Shown here in pieces: positions 1 through 6,382 of a DNA stretch of 10,389 bases. The stretch's first letter is position 1; every line of letters starts with the position of its first letter. The DNA is from Dehalococcoidia bacterium (lineage in GTDB: Bacteria; Chloroflexota; Dehalococcoidia; JACQUA01). The notes beneath the pieces are model-generated. The model did not search any database. It was not told the DNA's origin and saw nothing but the letters and a program-made list of their open reading frames with translations. Where the stretch lies: assembly GCA_030689845.1 (NCBI GenBank), contig JAUYHV010000270.1, positions 1 through 10,389 on the forward strand, read 5' to 3'. The position numbers and the translations under genes are program-made.

Positions 1-470
1 ATTCAAATTACCTTGAAATAATAGGGTTGCAACAGGAACTTTCCAGTATTGAAAAACAGGTAATGTCAGTCATTGCTTCTTTGATGAAAATGGAAGACAC
101 GCTGGAATATGCCGAATCATACCTGTCCGGCATCCGTCACATATTGAGCCAGCCGGAGTTTAACGGGGCGGATCGGCGGTCCAGCCTGCTGGAGATCCTG
201 GAAGATAAAAGCGTGGTAAAAATCCTTATGCCGAAAATGGGACGGGAAGAGGGGGTAAAGATAATCATCGGGGACCAGTCTAATGAGGAGTCCATCAGGG
301 ACTGCAGTATTGTAATCAGCCGCTACGGGGTGCCCGAGGTTATGAGCGGACTAATAGGCGTCCTGGGGCCGATGCGCATGAGGTATGATTACACGGTAGC
401 GACGGTCAGGTACATATCCTCGCTGATGAGCAGCCTGGTATCCGAATTGCACGAGCAGCACAGAAATTAA
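1..470 (+). CDS. hrcA: HrcA, heat-inducible transcription repressor (C-terminal part, cut by window edge)
   Basis: HrcA represses class I heat-shock operons by binding the CIRCE inverted repeat, and in characterised bacteria the GroEL chaperonin keeps it active. Only about 155 C-terminal residues are visible. The reading frame is open from base 3 (SNYLEIIGLQQEL...) to the TAA at 468-470, so the TTG at 27 is an internal codon, not a start. The family normally has about 340 residues, so the N-terminal winged-helix DNA-binding domain and part of the dimerisation domain lie upstream. Family features seen are the YLSGIRHILSQPEF stretch, a VKIIIGDQSNEE segment (usually IG-x-EN), the DCSIVISRYG block and the GVLGPMRMRYD motif, where GPTRM is usual. 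It lies directly upstream of grpE-dnaK-dnaJ on the same strand, the standard arrangement for an autoregulated heat-shock operon. Identification is firm; the missing N-terminus is only a window effect. Confidence 0.93.
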   Translation, partial: SNYLEIIGLQQELSSIEKQVMSVIASLMKMEDTLEYAESYLSGIRHILSQPEFNGADRRSSLLEILEDKSVVKILMPKMGREEGVKIIIGDQSNEESIRDCSIVISRYGVPEVMSGLIGVLGPMRMRYDYTVATVRYISSLMSSLVSELHEQHRN

Positions 471-528
471 GCCCGGTATGTGCTTGTTGAAAGGTTTTTG
501 CCTGTTAACGGAAGAATTGAGACTATAC

Positions 529-532
529 GGAG
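529..532 (+). promoter_or_regulatory. Ribosome binding site that decides the grpE TTG start
   Basis: GGAG (within ACGGAG) lies 7 bases before the TTG at 540. No ATG or GTG with a comparable site precedes the conserved part of GrpE in this frame, and the downstream residues MPKNNRNQEDIEND give a typical acidic, disordered GrpE N-terminus. Confidence 0.6.
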
Positions 533-539
533 TTAAGCA

Positions 540-1118
540 TTGCCTAAAAATAATAGAAATCAAGAGGACATCGAGAACGATAAGGAACCGGTTAGTGACG
601 AAACTGAAGAGTTATCCGGCGGCGAAGGCCTGCAGAAAACCCTGGAAGCAGAAAAGACCAGGGCCCAGCAATATTTGTACAACTGGCAGAGAGCTGAAGC
701 CGACCTGCTCAATTTAAAAAAAAGGAGCGAACAGGAAAAGCAGGAAGCCATAAGATACGGTAATTCGGCCATGGTCCTGAACCTTCTATCCGTTATGGAC
801 GACCTGGAGCGGGCGCTGGAAGCTGCTCCGTCGGGTACGGATGATTCAGGCTGGGTGGAAGGTGTCAAACTTATTTATAAAAAACTCCAGACGGTGATGG
901 AAAACCAGGGAGTGTCCCCCATCAAGGCCGTGGGAGAAAATTTTGATCCTGCCCTGCATGAAGCGGTGATGTACCAGGAGGGAGAAGAAAACAGGGTCCT
1001 GGCAGAGGTGAGAAAAGGTTACAGGTTAAATGACCGCGTGATCAGGGCCTCCATGGTTATCATAGGAAAAGGGTTGGAAAAAGACGCCCAAATAAAATCC
1101 CCCTTAATCCCCCTTTAA
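540..1118 (+). CDS. grpE: GrpE, nucleotide exchange factor of DnaK
   Basis: GrpE is a cytoplasmic homodimer that opens the DnaK nucleotide-binding domain to release ADP, and often acts as the thermosensor of the cycle. The 192-residue length is normal. Residues 1-30 are acidic and probably disordered. Residues about 31-90 form the long dimerising coiled-coil helix (KTLEAEKTRAQQYLYNWQRAEADLLNLKKRSE region), followed by LLSVMDDLERALE. The C-terminal beta domain that touches DnaK shows VGENFDPALHEAV (131-143) and EVRKGYRLNDRVIRASMVII (about 156-175). The start is TTG with a good ribosome binding site. The gene follows hrcA by 69 bases and precedes dnaK by 63, so all three are probably cotranscribed. 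One oddity: the last seven codons (KSPLIPL) and the stop are supplied by a copy of a palindromic repeat (1094-1132), so the native tail was probably altered by it. Function should not suffer, because the conserved domain ends before it. Confidence 0.96.
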   Translation: MPKNNRNQEDIENDKEPVSDETEELSGGEGLQKTLEAEKTRAQQYLYNWQRAEADLLNLKKRSEQEKQEAIRYGNSAMVLNLLSVMDDLERALEAAPSGTDDSGWVEGVKLIYKKLQTVMENQGVSPIKAVGENFDPALHEAVMYQEGEENRVLAEVRKGYRLNDRVIRASMVIIGKGLEKDAQIKSPLIPL

Positions 1119-1132
1119 TAAAGGGGGGATTT
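1094..1132. repeat. Palindromic repeat overlapping the grpE stop codon
   Basis: Bases 1094-1116 are AAAATCCCCC-TTAATCCCCC-TTT. This 23-base unit is the exact reverse complement of bases 3208-3230 in the dnaK-dnaJ gap. It is followed by AATAAAGGGGGGATTT, so CCCCCTTT (1109-1116) can pair with AAAGGGGG (1120-1127) over a three-base loop. The repeat supplies the last seven codons of grpE and its TAA. The motif resembles dispersed palindromes known from many uncultured bacterial genomes. As RNA it would form a stable hairpin, but no T-run follows on the plus strand, so it is a weak terminator candidate at best. Confidence 0.75.
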
Positions 1133-1181
1133 GATAGAAAATAAAAAGAATATCCAATAATCAGATTAAGGAGACACAAAA

Positions 1182-3074
1182 ATGGGAAAGGTAATAGGTA
1201 TAGACCTGGGAACAACCAAGAGTTGCATGGCTGTCATGGAAGCGGGAGAGCCAAAGGTAATACCGAATTCCGAAGGGGAGCGTATAACCCCTTCGATAGT
1301 AGCCATAAGCAAGACCGGGGAACGCCTGGTAGGACAGGTTGCCAAGCGGCAGGCCATCACCAACCCCGAAAACACAATATTCCAGGTAAAGCGCCTGATG
1401 GGGCGTAAGTTCACCGACCCGACAGTGCAATTGGACATAAAAAAGCTGCCGTTTAAAATCGTTCGGGCGTCCAACGGCGATGCCAAGGTGGTCATGGGGG
1501 GTAAGGAATACTCTCCCCCGGAAGTTTCGGCCATGATACTGCAGAAATTAAAGACCGACGCAGAGGCTTACCTCGGCGATAAAATAACCGAGGTAGTTAT
1601 AACCGTCCCGGCTTATTTCAACGACAGCCAGCGCCAGGCAACAAAAGACGCCGGCAAGATTGCCGGCCTGGAAGTGCTCCGCATCATAAATGAGCCGACG
1701 GCTTCTTCTCTTGCCTACGGAATGGATAAAAAGAAGGACGAGACCATAGCGGTCTACGACCTGGGGGGAGGAACGTTTGACATTTCCGTGCTGGAAATCG
1801 GGGAAGGGACCTTCCAGGTAAAATCCACCAACGGCGACACTCACCTGGGAAGCGAGGACTTCGACCTGCGCATCATGGACTGGCTGTGCGATGAGTTTAA
1901 AAAGGAATACGGGATCGATTTACACCAGGATAAAATGGCGCTTCAGCGTCTCAAAGACGCAGCGGAAAAAGCCAAGAAAGAACTTTCAACGCTGATTCAG
2001 AGTGAAATCAACCTGCCTTTCATTACGGCGGATGCCAGCGGGCCCAAGCACCTGACGGCAACCCTTACCAGGGCCAAGCTGGAGCAGCTTATCGGAGATT
2101 ATATCGAGAAGTCCTTCGGCCCGGTCAAGCAGGCGCTGTCGGATGCGGGAATTACGGTAGATAAGATAGATAACGTTATCATGGTGGGCGGCCCGACCAG
2201 GACACCATATATCCATGATAAAGTTAAAAAGTTTTTCGGCAAAGAACCCCACAAGGGTGTTAACCCGGATGAGGTAGTAGCCCTGGGGGCAGCCATACAG
2301 GCAGGGGTATTAAAAGGAGATGTCAGGGATGTACTGTTGCTTGACGTCACACCCCTGACACTGGGAATAGAAACACTGGGAGGCATAGCGACGCCCTTGA
2401 TTCCCAGGAATACCACGATTCCTACTTCCAAAAGCCAGGTATTCAGCACGGCGTCTGACAGTCAGCCCGGCGTGGAAATCCATGTTCTCCAGGGGGAACG
2501 GCCGATGGCCCAGGACAACCGGACACTGGGACGTTTTATGCTGGACGGTATATTGCCCGCCCCAAGGGGGGTTCCCCAGATCGAGGTTAGCTTCGATATA
2601 GATGCCAACGGCATTATCAGTGTAAAAGCCCATGACAAGGGAACCGGTAAGGAGCAGAAGATAACCATCACGGCTTCCAGCGGCCTGTCCAAGGACGAGG
2701 TAACCAAATTGCAGAGGGATGCCGAATCCCACGCCGCCGAAGACCTCAAGCGAAAAGAAGGGGTCGAAGTCCGGAATATGGCTGACAACATGGCCTATAA
2801 CGCGGAAAAGACCCTGCGGGAACTGGGTGATAAAGTTGCGGCGGATTTAAAAAGCGAGGTCGAGGGCAAGGTAGCCCAGGTCCGCTCCGCTCTCCAGGGT
2901 GGAGACGTCGAGCAAATAAAAAGGGCGACACAGGAACTTACCGAAAGTTTACAGAAGGTGGGCGCGGCAGCGTACCAGGAGGCCGGCGCGCCTCCTCCCG
3001 GCGGGGAACCGCCGCCGGAGACACCACCTCCTCCCGCCGAGGGCACGGTTGAGGGGGAATTCAGGGAGATATAA
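1182..3074 (+). CDS. dnaK: DnaK, Hsp70 chaperone
   Basis: DnaK is the ATP-dependent cytoplasmic Hsp70 that binds exposed hydrophobic segments of unfolded proteins, working with DnaJ and GrpE. The ATG at 1182 has AAGGAG (1168-1173) 8 bases upstream. The nucleotide-binding domain (about 1-382) shows the first phosphate loop IGIDLGTTKS (5-14), VITVPAYFNDSQRQATKDAG (139-158), VYDLGGGTFD (191-200), the KDAAEKAKKELS helix and VGGPTRTP (335-342). The interdomain linker DVLLLDVTPL spans 383-392. The substrate-binding beta domain follows (TTIPTSKSQVFSTA, VLQGERPMAQDN, APRGVPQIEVSFDID), then the helical lid (about 505-600). The tail is proline-rich (PPPGGEPPPETPPPP) and ends EGEFREI. The 630-residue length is usual. 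The roughly 24-residue nucleotide-domain segment that B. subtilis DnaK lacks is present (about 74-100). Position 13, asparagine in E. coli DnaK, is lysine here. Confidence 0.98.
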   Translation: MGKVIGIDLGTTKSCMAVMEAGEPKVIPNSEGERITPSIVAISKTGERLVGQVAKRQAITNPENTIFQVKRLMGRKFTDPTVQLDIKKLPFKIVRASNGDAKVVMGGKEYSPPEVSAMILQKLKTDAEAYLGDKITEVVITVPAYFNDSQRQATKDAGKIAGLEVLRIINEPTASSLAYGMDKKKDETIAVYDLGGGTFDISVLEIGEGTFQVKSTNGDTHLGSEDFDLRIMDWLCDEFKKEYGIDLHQDKMALQRLKDAAEKAKKELSTLIQSEINLPFITADASGPKHLTATLTRAKLEQLIGDYIEKSFGPVKQALSDAGITVDKIDNVIMVGGPTRTPYIHDKVKKFFGKEPHKGVNPDEVVALGAAIQAGVLKGDVRDVLLLDVTPLTLGIETLGGIATPLIPRNTTIPTSKSQVFSTASDSQPGVEIHVLQGERPMAQDNRTLGRFMLDGILPAPRGVPQIEVSFDIDANGIISVKAHDKGTGKEQKITITASSGLSKDEVTKLQRDAESHAAEDLKRKEGVEVRNMADNMAYNAEKTLRELGDKVAADLKSEVEGKVAQVRSALQGGDVEQIKRATQELTESLQKVGAAAYQEAGAPPPGGEPPPETPPPPAEGTVEGEFREI

Positions 3075-3152
3075 AAAGCGTTGAAGCTTTATCCATTTTT
3101 CAAGATAGTGTAGTGTCTCATAAATGGCCTTATAATCTTTGTCATTCTTAAT

Positions 3153-3230
3153 AAAATCCCTCTCAATCTCCCTTTACGAAATGTAGAGGCTCTTCTCCCC
3201 CTTTGAAAAAGGGGGATTAAGGGGGATTTT
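3153..3230. repeat. Long palindromic element in the dnaK-dnaJ gap
   Basis: The left arm 3153-3175 (AAAATCCCTC-TCAATCTCCC-TTT) faces the right arm 3208-3230 (AAAGGGGGAT-TAAGGGGGAT-TTT). They differ at three of 23 positions, and all three become G-U pairs in plus-strand RNA, so the arms can pair along their whole length around a 32-base spacer. Inside, TCCCCCTTT (3196-3204) and AAAGGGGGA (3208-3216) form a competing perfect 9-base hairpin with a GAA loop. The right arm is the exact reverse complement of 1094-1116 at the end of grpE. No gene is visible in this gap. The element could protect or process the transcript, reduce read-through into dnaJ, or be a passive mobile repeat. Confidence 0.75.
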
Positions 3231-3254
3231 TCACTATAATACGCGGGTTCCTGG

Positions 3255-3274
3255 ATTCCCGCTTTCGCGGGAAT
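3255..3274. repeat. Short dRS3-like palindrome ATTCCC-N8-GGGAAT
   Basis: ATTCCCGC and GCGGGAAT form a perfect 8-base stem around a TTTC loop, flanked by CTGG on the left and GACA on the right. The pattern ATTCCC, eight bases, GGGAAT is that of the dRS3 repeats of Neisseria, and similar palindromes are scattered between genes in many other bacteria. It lies 24 bases after the longer palindromic element and 68 bases before dnaJ. Only one copy is seen in this window, so dispersed-repeat status is inferred from resemblance. Confidence 0.6.
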
Positions 3275-3342
3275 GACACCAGTAGCACTGCAAATTGTGT
3301 TAAAATAGCTAATTATTCATTATGGTGTATTAACAAAAAACA

Positions 3343-4467
3343 ATGGTTTCGAAAAAAGATTATTACGAGGTTCTCGGGGTTCCCCGGGCAGCTTCAGCCG
3401 AGGAAATCAAGAAAGCTTTCAGGCGGCTTGCTTTCCAGTACCATCCTGACAAAAATAGCGATAACGGGGCTGAGCAAAAGTTTAAAGAAATAAACCAGGC
3501 TTACGAGGTGCTGTCAGACCCCGATAAAAGGGGCAGGTACGACCGTTTCGGGGATGCCGGAGACGTCGGGAGCGGGAGAGGGTTCGAGGGGTTTGAATTC
3601 GGCGGATTCGGTGATATTTTTGATGCTTTCTTTGGAGGTACAACGGCAGGGAGACAGGCCAGTCCCCAAAAAGGCCAGGACCTGCAATATAACCTGGCTA
3701 TCTCCTTCGAAGAGGCCGTTTTCGGGACGCAAAAAGAAATAACGCTAAACCGTATCGAGTCATGTGCCCCATGCCAGGGGACTGGGAGCGAACCCGGAAC
3801 CAAACCCATCCAGTGCACCGAGTGCAACGGAACAGGGCAGGTGAGAAGGGTACAGCAAAGCATATTCGGAAAGTTCGTAAATGTCGTCAGCTGCCAGCGG
3901 TGCCAGGGGCAGGGCGCTGTAATCGCTAAGCCCTGCGGCAGTTGCAAGGGAAGCGGGAAAATCAGGCAGAAACGCGATATCAGGATAGATATTCCTGCCG
4001 GCGTTGATAATGAGCATCAGATGCGCCTGGCCGGAGAGGGTGATGCCGGGAAATACGGGGGACCGCCCGGTAACCTCTACGTGTCCTTCGCAGTCACCCC
4101 TCATAAGTTCTTCCGTAGAAAAGGCAACGATATCTTTTATGATTTTTCCATAAATTTCGCCCAGGCTGCCCTTGGTGACGAAATAGAAATACCCACTCTT
4201 AACGGGCCCCACATCCTGAAAGTCCCGGCGGGAACTCAATCCGGCAAGACATTCAGGCTGAAAAACACGGGGGTGGCGCATTTAAAAGGGAACGGTAGGG
4301 GCGACCAGATAGTCAACGTCAACGTATTGACTCCAACACAGCTCGATGAGAAACAGCGCCGTCTTTTTACAGAACTGTACGATACCTTACCAAGGCCTAC
4401 CTCGGACCAGAACAACGGCGGCAAGGAAAAGGCGGACGATTTCCTCCACAGGATATTCAAAGGGTAA
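3343..4467 (+). CDS. dnaJ: DnaJ, Hsp40 co-chaperone (type I)
   Basis: DnaJ captures unfolded substrate, hands it to DnaK and triggers ATP hydrolysis. All type I parts are present in the 374 residues. The J domain (about 5-70) has the catalytic HPD at 34-36. A Gly/Phe-rich linker follows (about 72-100, FEGFEFGGFGDIFDAFFGG). Four zinc-finger repeats lie at 141-148 (CAPCQGTG), 158-165 (CTECNGTG), 184-191 (CQRCQGQG) and 198-205 (CGSCKGSG). The substrate-binding C-terminal domains end in GTQSGKTFRLKNTGVAHLKGNGRGDQ. The ATG at 3343 is the only usable start, because an in-frame TAA lies at 3331. There is no Shine-Dalgarno sequence before it, only an A-rich leader. The gene sits 268 bases after dnaK, beyond two repeat elements, so its expression may be lower than or partly uncoupled from dnaK. 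rsmE follows 47 bases downstream. Confidence 0.97.
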   Translation: MVSKKDYYEVLGVPRAASAEEIKKAFRRLAFQYHPDKNSDNGAEQKFKEINQAYEVLSDPDKRGRYDRFGDAGDVGSGRGFEGFEFGGFGDIFDAFFGGTTAGRQASPQKGQDLQYNLAISFEEAVFGTQKEITLNRIESCAPCQGTGSEPGTKPIQCTECNGTGQVRRVQQSIFGKFVNVVSCQRCQGQGAVIAKPCGSCKGSGKIRQKRDIRIDIPAGVDNEHQMRLAGEGDAGKYGGPPGNLYVSFAVTPHKFFRRKGNDIFYDFSINFAQAALGDEIEIPTLNGPHILKVPAGTQSGKTFRLKNTGVAHLKGNGRGDQIVNVNVLTPTQLDEKQRRLFTELYDTLPRPTSDQNNGGKEKADDFLHRIFKG

Positions 4468-4514
4468 CCCGGCAACGGTCCCATCGAATCCCCATTAAAA
4501 AAGGTATCGGGGGA

Positions 4515-5267
4515 ATGCAGCGTTTATTTCTACCCTCAGAGACAATTTCCGGGGACAGGATAGTATTTCCGGATAGTGTAAGACACCAGTTATTAAATGT
4601 TTTGCGCCTTGAAAAAGACGATAAAATCATTGTCCACGATAACTCCGGCTGGGAATATGAAGTGGTGTTGACCGAAGTAGATAAAAAAGGGATTACCGGC
4701 AGGATATCAGGCAAAACCCTTTCCCGGGCCGAAGCCAGGGTAAAGGTCAGGTTATACCAGGGCCTGTTAAAGGGAGACAAATTCGAACTGGTGCTTCAAA
4801 AAGCCACGGAACTCGGCGTTTCCTCTTTTGTTCCCGTTTTATTTAAAAGGTGCGTTGTCACGGTCTTTCCCTCATCTTCCAGGGTAAGGCGCTGGCAAAC
4901 TATAATAAAAGAAGCCGCAGAGCAGTCCGGGAGGTCAATTTTACCGGAACTGGCCGCTGCGGTGGAATTTCCCCTGGCCTGCCGCCGGAAACCCGGCCCG
5001 GGCCTGATTTTCTGGGAGGAGGAGAAACAAACAAGCCTCCACAGTGTGCTGGAAAACTGGAAGATGAATCAACCTACCCAAACAGGCGAACTATCGGTGT
5101 ACATTGGCCCGGAAGGGGGGATTGAGCCCTCGGAGATCGAAACAGCCCGGCAGGAAGGCATCATACCCGTAAGCCTCGGCCCCCGCGTCCTCCGGGCTGA
5201 AACCGCTGCCATAGCCAGTGTCACAGCAGTCCTTTACCACCTCGGTGATCTCGGAGAGCCGGGGTAA
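4515..5267 (+). CDS. rsmE: RsmE, 16S rRNA (uracil1498-N3)-methyltransferase
   Basis: RsmE is a SPOUT-class (knotted) methyltransferase that uses S-adenosylmethionine to methylate N3 of U1498 in 16S rRNA in the assembled 30S subunit. The 250-residue length is normal. The N-terminal PUA-like RNA-binding part starts MQRLFLP, a typical family start. The SPOUT domain has KATELGV (96-102), EAAEQSGRSILP (133-144), IGPEGG (197-202) and the trefoil-knot cofactor loop SLGPRVLRAETA (220-231). The start is supported by family similarity. The ribosome binding site is ambiguous, with AAGG 10 bases upstream and a G-run almost touching the ATG. The gene is the last of the heat-shock cluster. prmA, often found between dnaJ and rsmE in Firmicutes, is absent here. 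The gene ends 78 bases before the convergent gpsA. Confidence 0.95.
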   Translation: MQRLFLPSETISGDRIVFPDSVRHQLLNVLRLEKDDKIIVHDNSGWEYEVVLTEVDKKGITGRISGKTLSRAEARVKVRLYQGLLKGDKFELVLQKATELGVSSFVPVLFKRCVVTVFPSSSRVRRWQTIIKEAAEQSGRSILPELAAAVEFPLACRRKPGPGLIFWEEEKQTSLHSVLENWKMNQPTQTGELSVYIGPEGGIEPSEIETARQEGIIPVSLGPRVLRAETAAIASVTAVLYHLGDLGEPG

Positions 5268-5345
5268 GCCCGGAAAAGTTTGAAGGGGAAATCCCCGGTT
5301 GCCACGTGGATGTAACTGGTCAGTGAATAACGTTCACCTTGCTTC

Positions 5346-6359
5346 TCAGGCGCCGCGGGTCAATTCTTTTCCCGCGGGTCTTTCCATCATCAAGGACAGC
5401 GCATCTCGGGGGGACAGGTCTTCAAAAAGGACCCGGTTGATAACAGCCGTAAGCGGGGCCTCGACTCTCAGTTTTTGAGACAGGCGGTATGCGGCGATGG
5501 AGGTGGGAACACCTTCTGCGACACCGCGCATTGAGTCGATGATTTCCTGGAGGGGTTGTCCTGTGGCAAGCCTGTAACCGGTGGAATAATTGCGGCTGAG
5601 TTTGCTGGAACAGGTGACGATTAAATCACCGACCCCGGCAAGGCCGCTAAAGGTTAAAGGCCTGGCCTTCATGGCAACCCCGAGCCTGGCAATTTCAGCC
5701 AGTCCCCTGGTCATAAAGGCGGCTTTTGTGTTGTCTCCGAGGCCCAGTCCGTCACACATACCCGCGCCCAGGGCGATAATGTTTTTCAGGGCTCCTCCCA
5801 ATTCGACACCGGTTACATCTTCGTTTGTGTAAACCCGAAAGGCGGAGCAGCCCAGGATTTGCTGTACTTTCTCCCGTACTTTTTTGTAGGGAGCGGCCAC
5901 CACCGCAGCGGCGGGTAAACCCCGGGCAATCTCAAGGGCAATATTCGGCCCCGAGAGAACGCATATGTTCCTGCGCAGGTCTCCAGGGACCTCTTCAGCG
6001 ATGACCTGGGACATCCGCAGGAGGCTCTCGACCTCAATCCCTTTGGCAGCGCTCAAGATAATGTGGGATTTTCCCAGGAATGACTTTATGGCGTGGATAT
6101 TATTTCGGAGGGTTTGAGAAGGTGTGGCCAGGATAACAAGGGCAGCGCCTTCGAGGGCTTCTCCGGTAGAAGCGGTCACCCCGAGGCCTGGCGGGAGGGC
6201 TATGCCCGGGAGAAAAGCCTTGTTTTCCCGGACCCTGTTCAATTCCTCAGCCTCTCCCCGCGTCCGGGCCAGCAGCGTTACTTCGATATTTTTATTTGCC
6301 AGAAGGATACCGAGAGTGGTTCCCCAGCTTGTAGTGCCTACAATGGCGGTTTTGTCCAT
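5346..6359 (-). CDS. gpsA: GpsA, NAD(P)-dependent glycerol-3-phosphate dehydrogenase
   Basis: GpsA reduces dihydroxyacetone phosphate to sn-glycerol-3-phosphate in the cytoplasm, supplying the backbone for phospholipids. The 337-residue length is typical. The N-terminal Rossmann domain begins AIVGTTSWGTTLGILLA. It has ILATPSQTLR (76-85), LSAAKGIE (102-109) and SGPNIALEIARG (136-147). The C-terminal helical domain has the substrate and catalytic region ELGGALKNIIALGAGMCDGL (186-205, with Lys192), GDNTKAAFMTRG (208-219), GLAGVGDLIVTCSSKLSRN (239-257) and EGVPT. The nucleotide loop reads G-T-T-S-W-G instead of the usual GxGxxG, so the middle glycine is threonine. I recall this form from Chloroflexota. 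The gene is last in the argF-der-plsY-gpsA series, 23 bases after plsY, with AAGG before its ATG. Its product is used by PlsY next door, which supports a shared operon. Confidence 0.96.
   Translation of the reverse strand: MDKTAIVGTTSWGTTLGILLANKNIEVTLLARTRGEAEELNRVRENKAFLPGIALPPGLGVTASTGEALEGAALVILATPSQTLRNNIHAIKSFLGKSHIILSAAKGIEVESLLRMSQVIAEEVPGDLRRNICVLSGPNIALEIARGLPAAAVVAAPYKKVREKVQQILGCSAFRVYTNEDVTGVELGGALKNIIALGAGMCDGLGLGDNTKAAFMTRGLAEIARLGVAMKARPLTFSGLAGVGDLIVTCSSKLSRNYSTGYRLATGQPLQEIIDSMRGVAEGVPTSIAAYRLSQKLRVEAPLTAVINRVLFEDLSPRDALSLMMERPAGKELTRGA
5353..5377. repeat. GC-rich inverted repeat in the 3' end of gpsA, facing rsmE
   Basis: CCGCGGG (5353-5359) and CCCGCGG (5371-5377) can form a 7-base stem over an 11-base loop. 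The same bases also give a direct repeat CCGCGGGTC (5353-5361 and 5372-5380). It lies within the last codons of gpsA. Read from rsmE, the stem is followed by GTCTTTCC, only a weak T-rich tail, so a terminator role is possible but unproven. The 5268-5345 convergent gap itself contains only a tiny GGGGAAATCCCC palindrome (5285-5296). Confidence 0.4.
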
Positions 6360-6382
6360 AAGACCTTATCAGAGCCCCCGGT

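Noticed and set aside
478..717. Small plus-strand frame overlapping the start of grpE
   Set aside because: It is out of frame with grpE, overlaps its coding sequence, and gives a sequence of no recognisable family.
1131..1160. Possible promoter before dnaK: TTGATA, 18 bases, CAATAA
   Set aside because: The -10 box is poor and the region overlaps an AT-rich repeat edge; short spacing from grpE fits cotranscription better.
1094..3274. CRISPR array or phage attachment site suggested by repeated units
   Set aside because: The repeats are palindromes in opposite orientations about 2 kb apart, with no regular spacers, cas genes or integrase.
3282..3290. GTAGCACTG, resembling the left half of a CIRCE operator (TTAGCACTC), upstream of dnaJ
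   Set aside because: The right half is absent: nine bases further on the sequence is TTAAAATAG, not GAGTGCTAA. A half-site alone is expected by chance.
3501..4281. Open frames on the minus strand opposite dnaJ (148 and 173 codons)
   Set aside because: They are complementary shadows of the conserved DnaJ zinc-finger and C-terminal domains, low in plausible protein character.
5268..5345. Rho-independent terminator between rsmE and gpsA
   Set aside because: Only tiny palindromes (such as GGGGAAATCCCC at 5285-5296) are present, and none is followed by a run of T on either strand.
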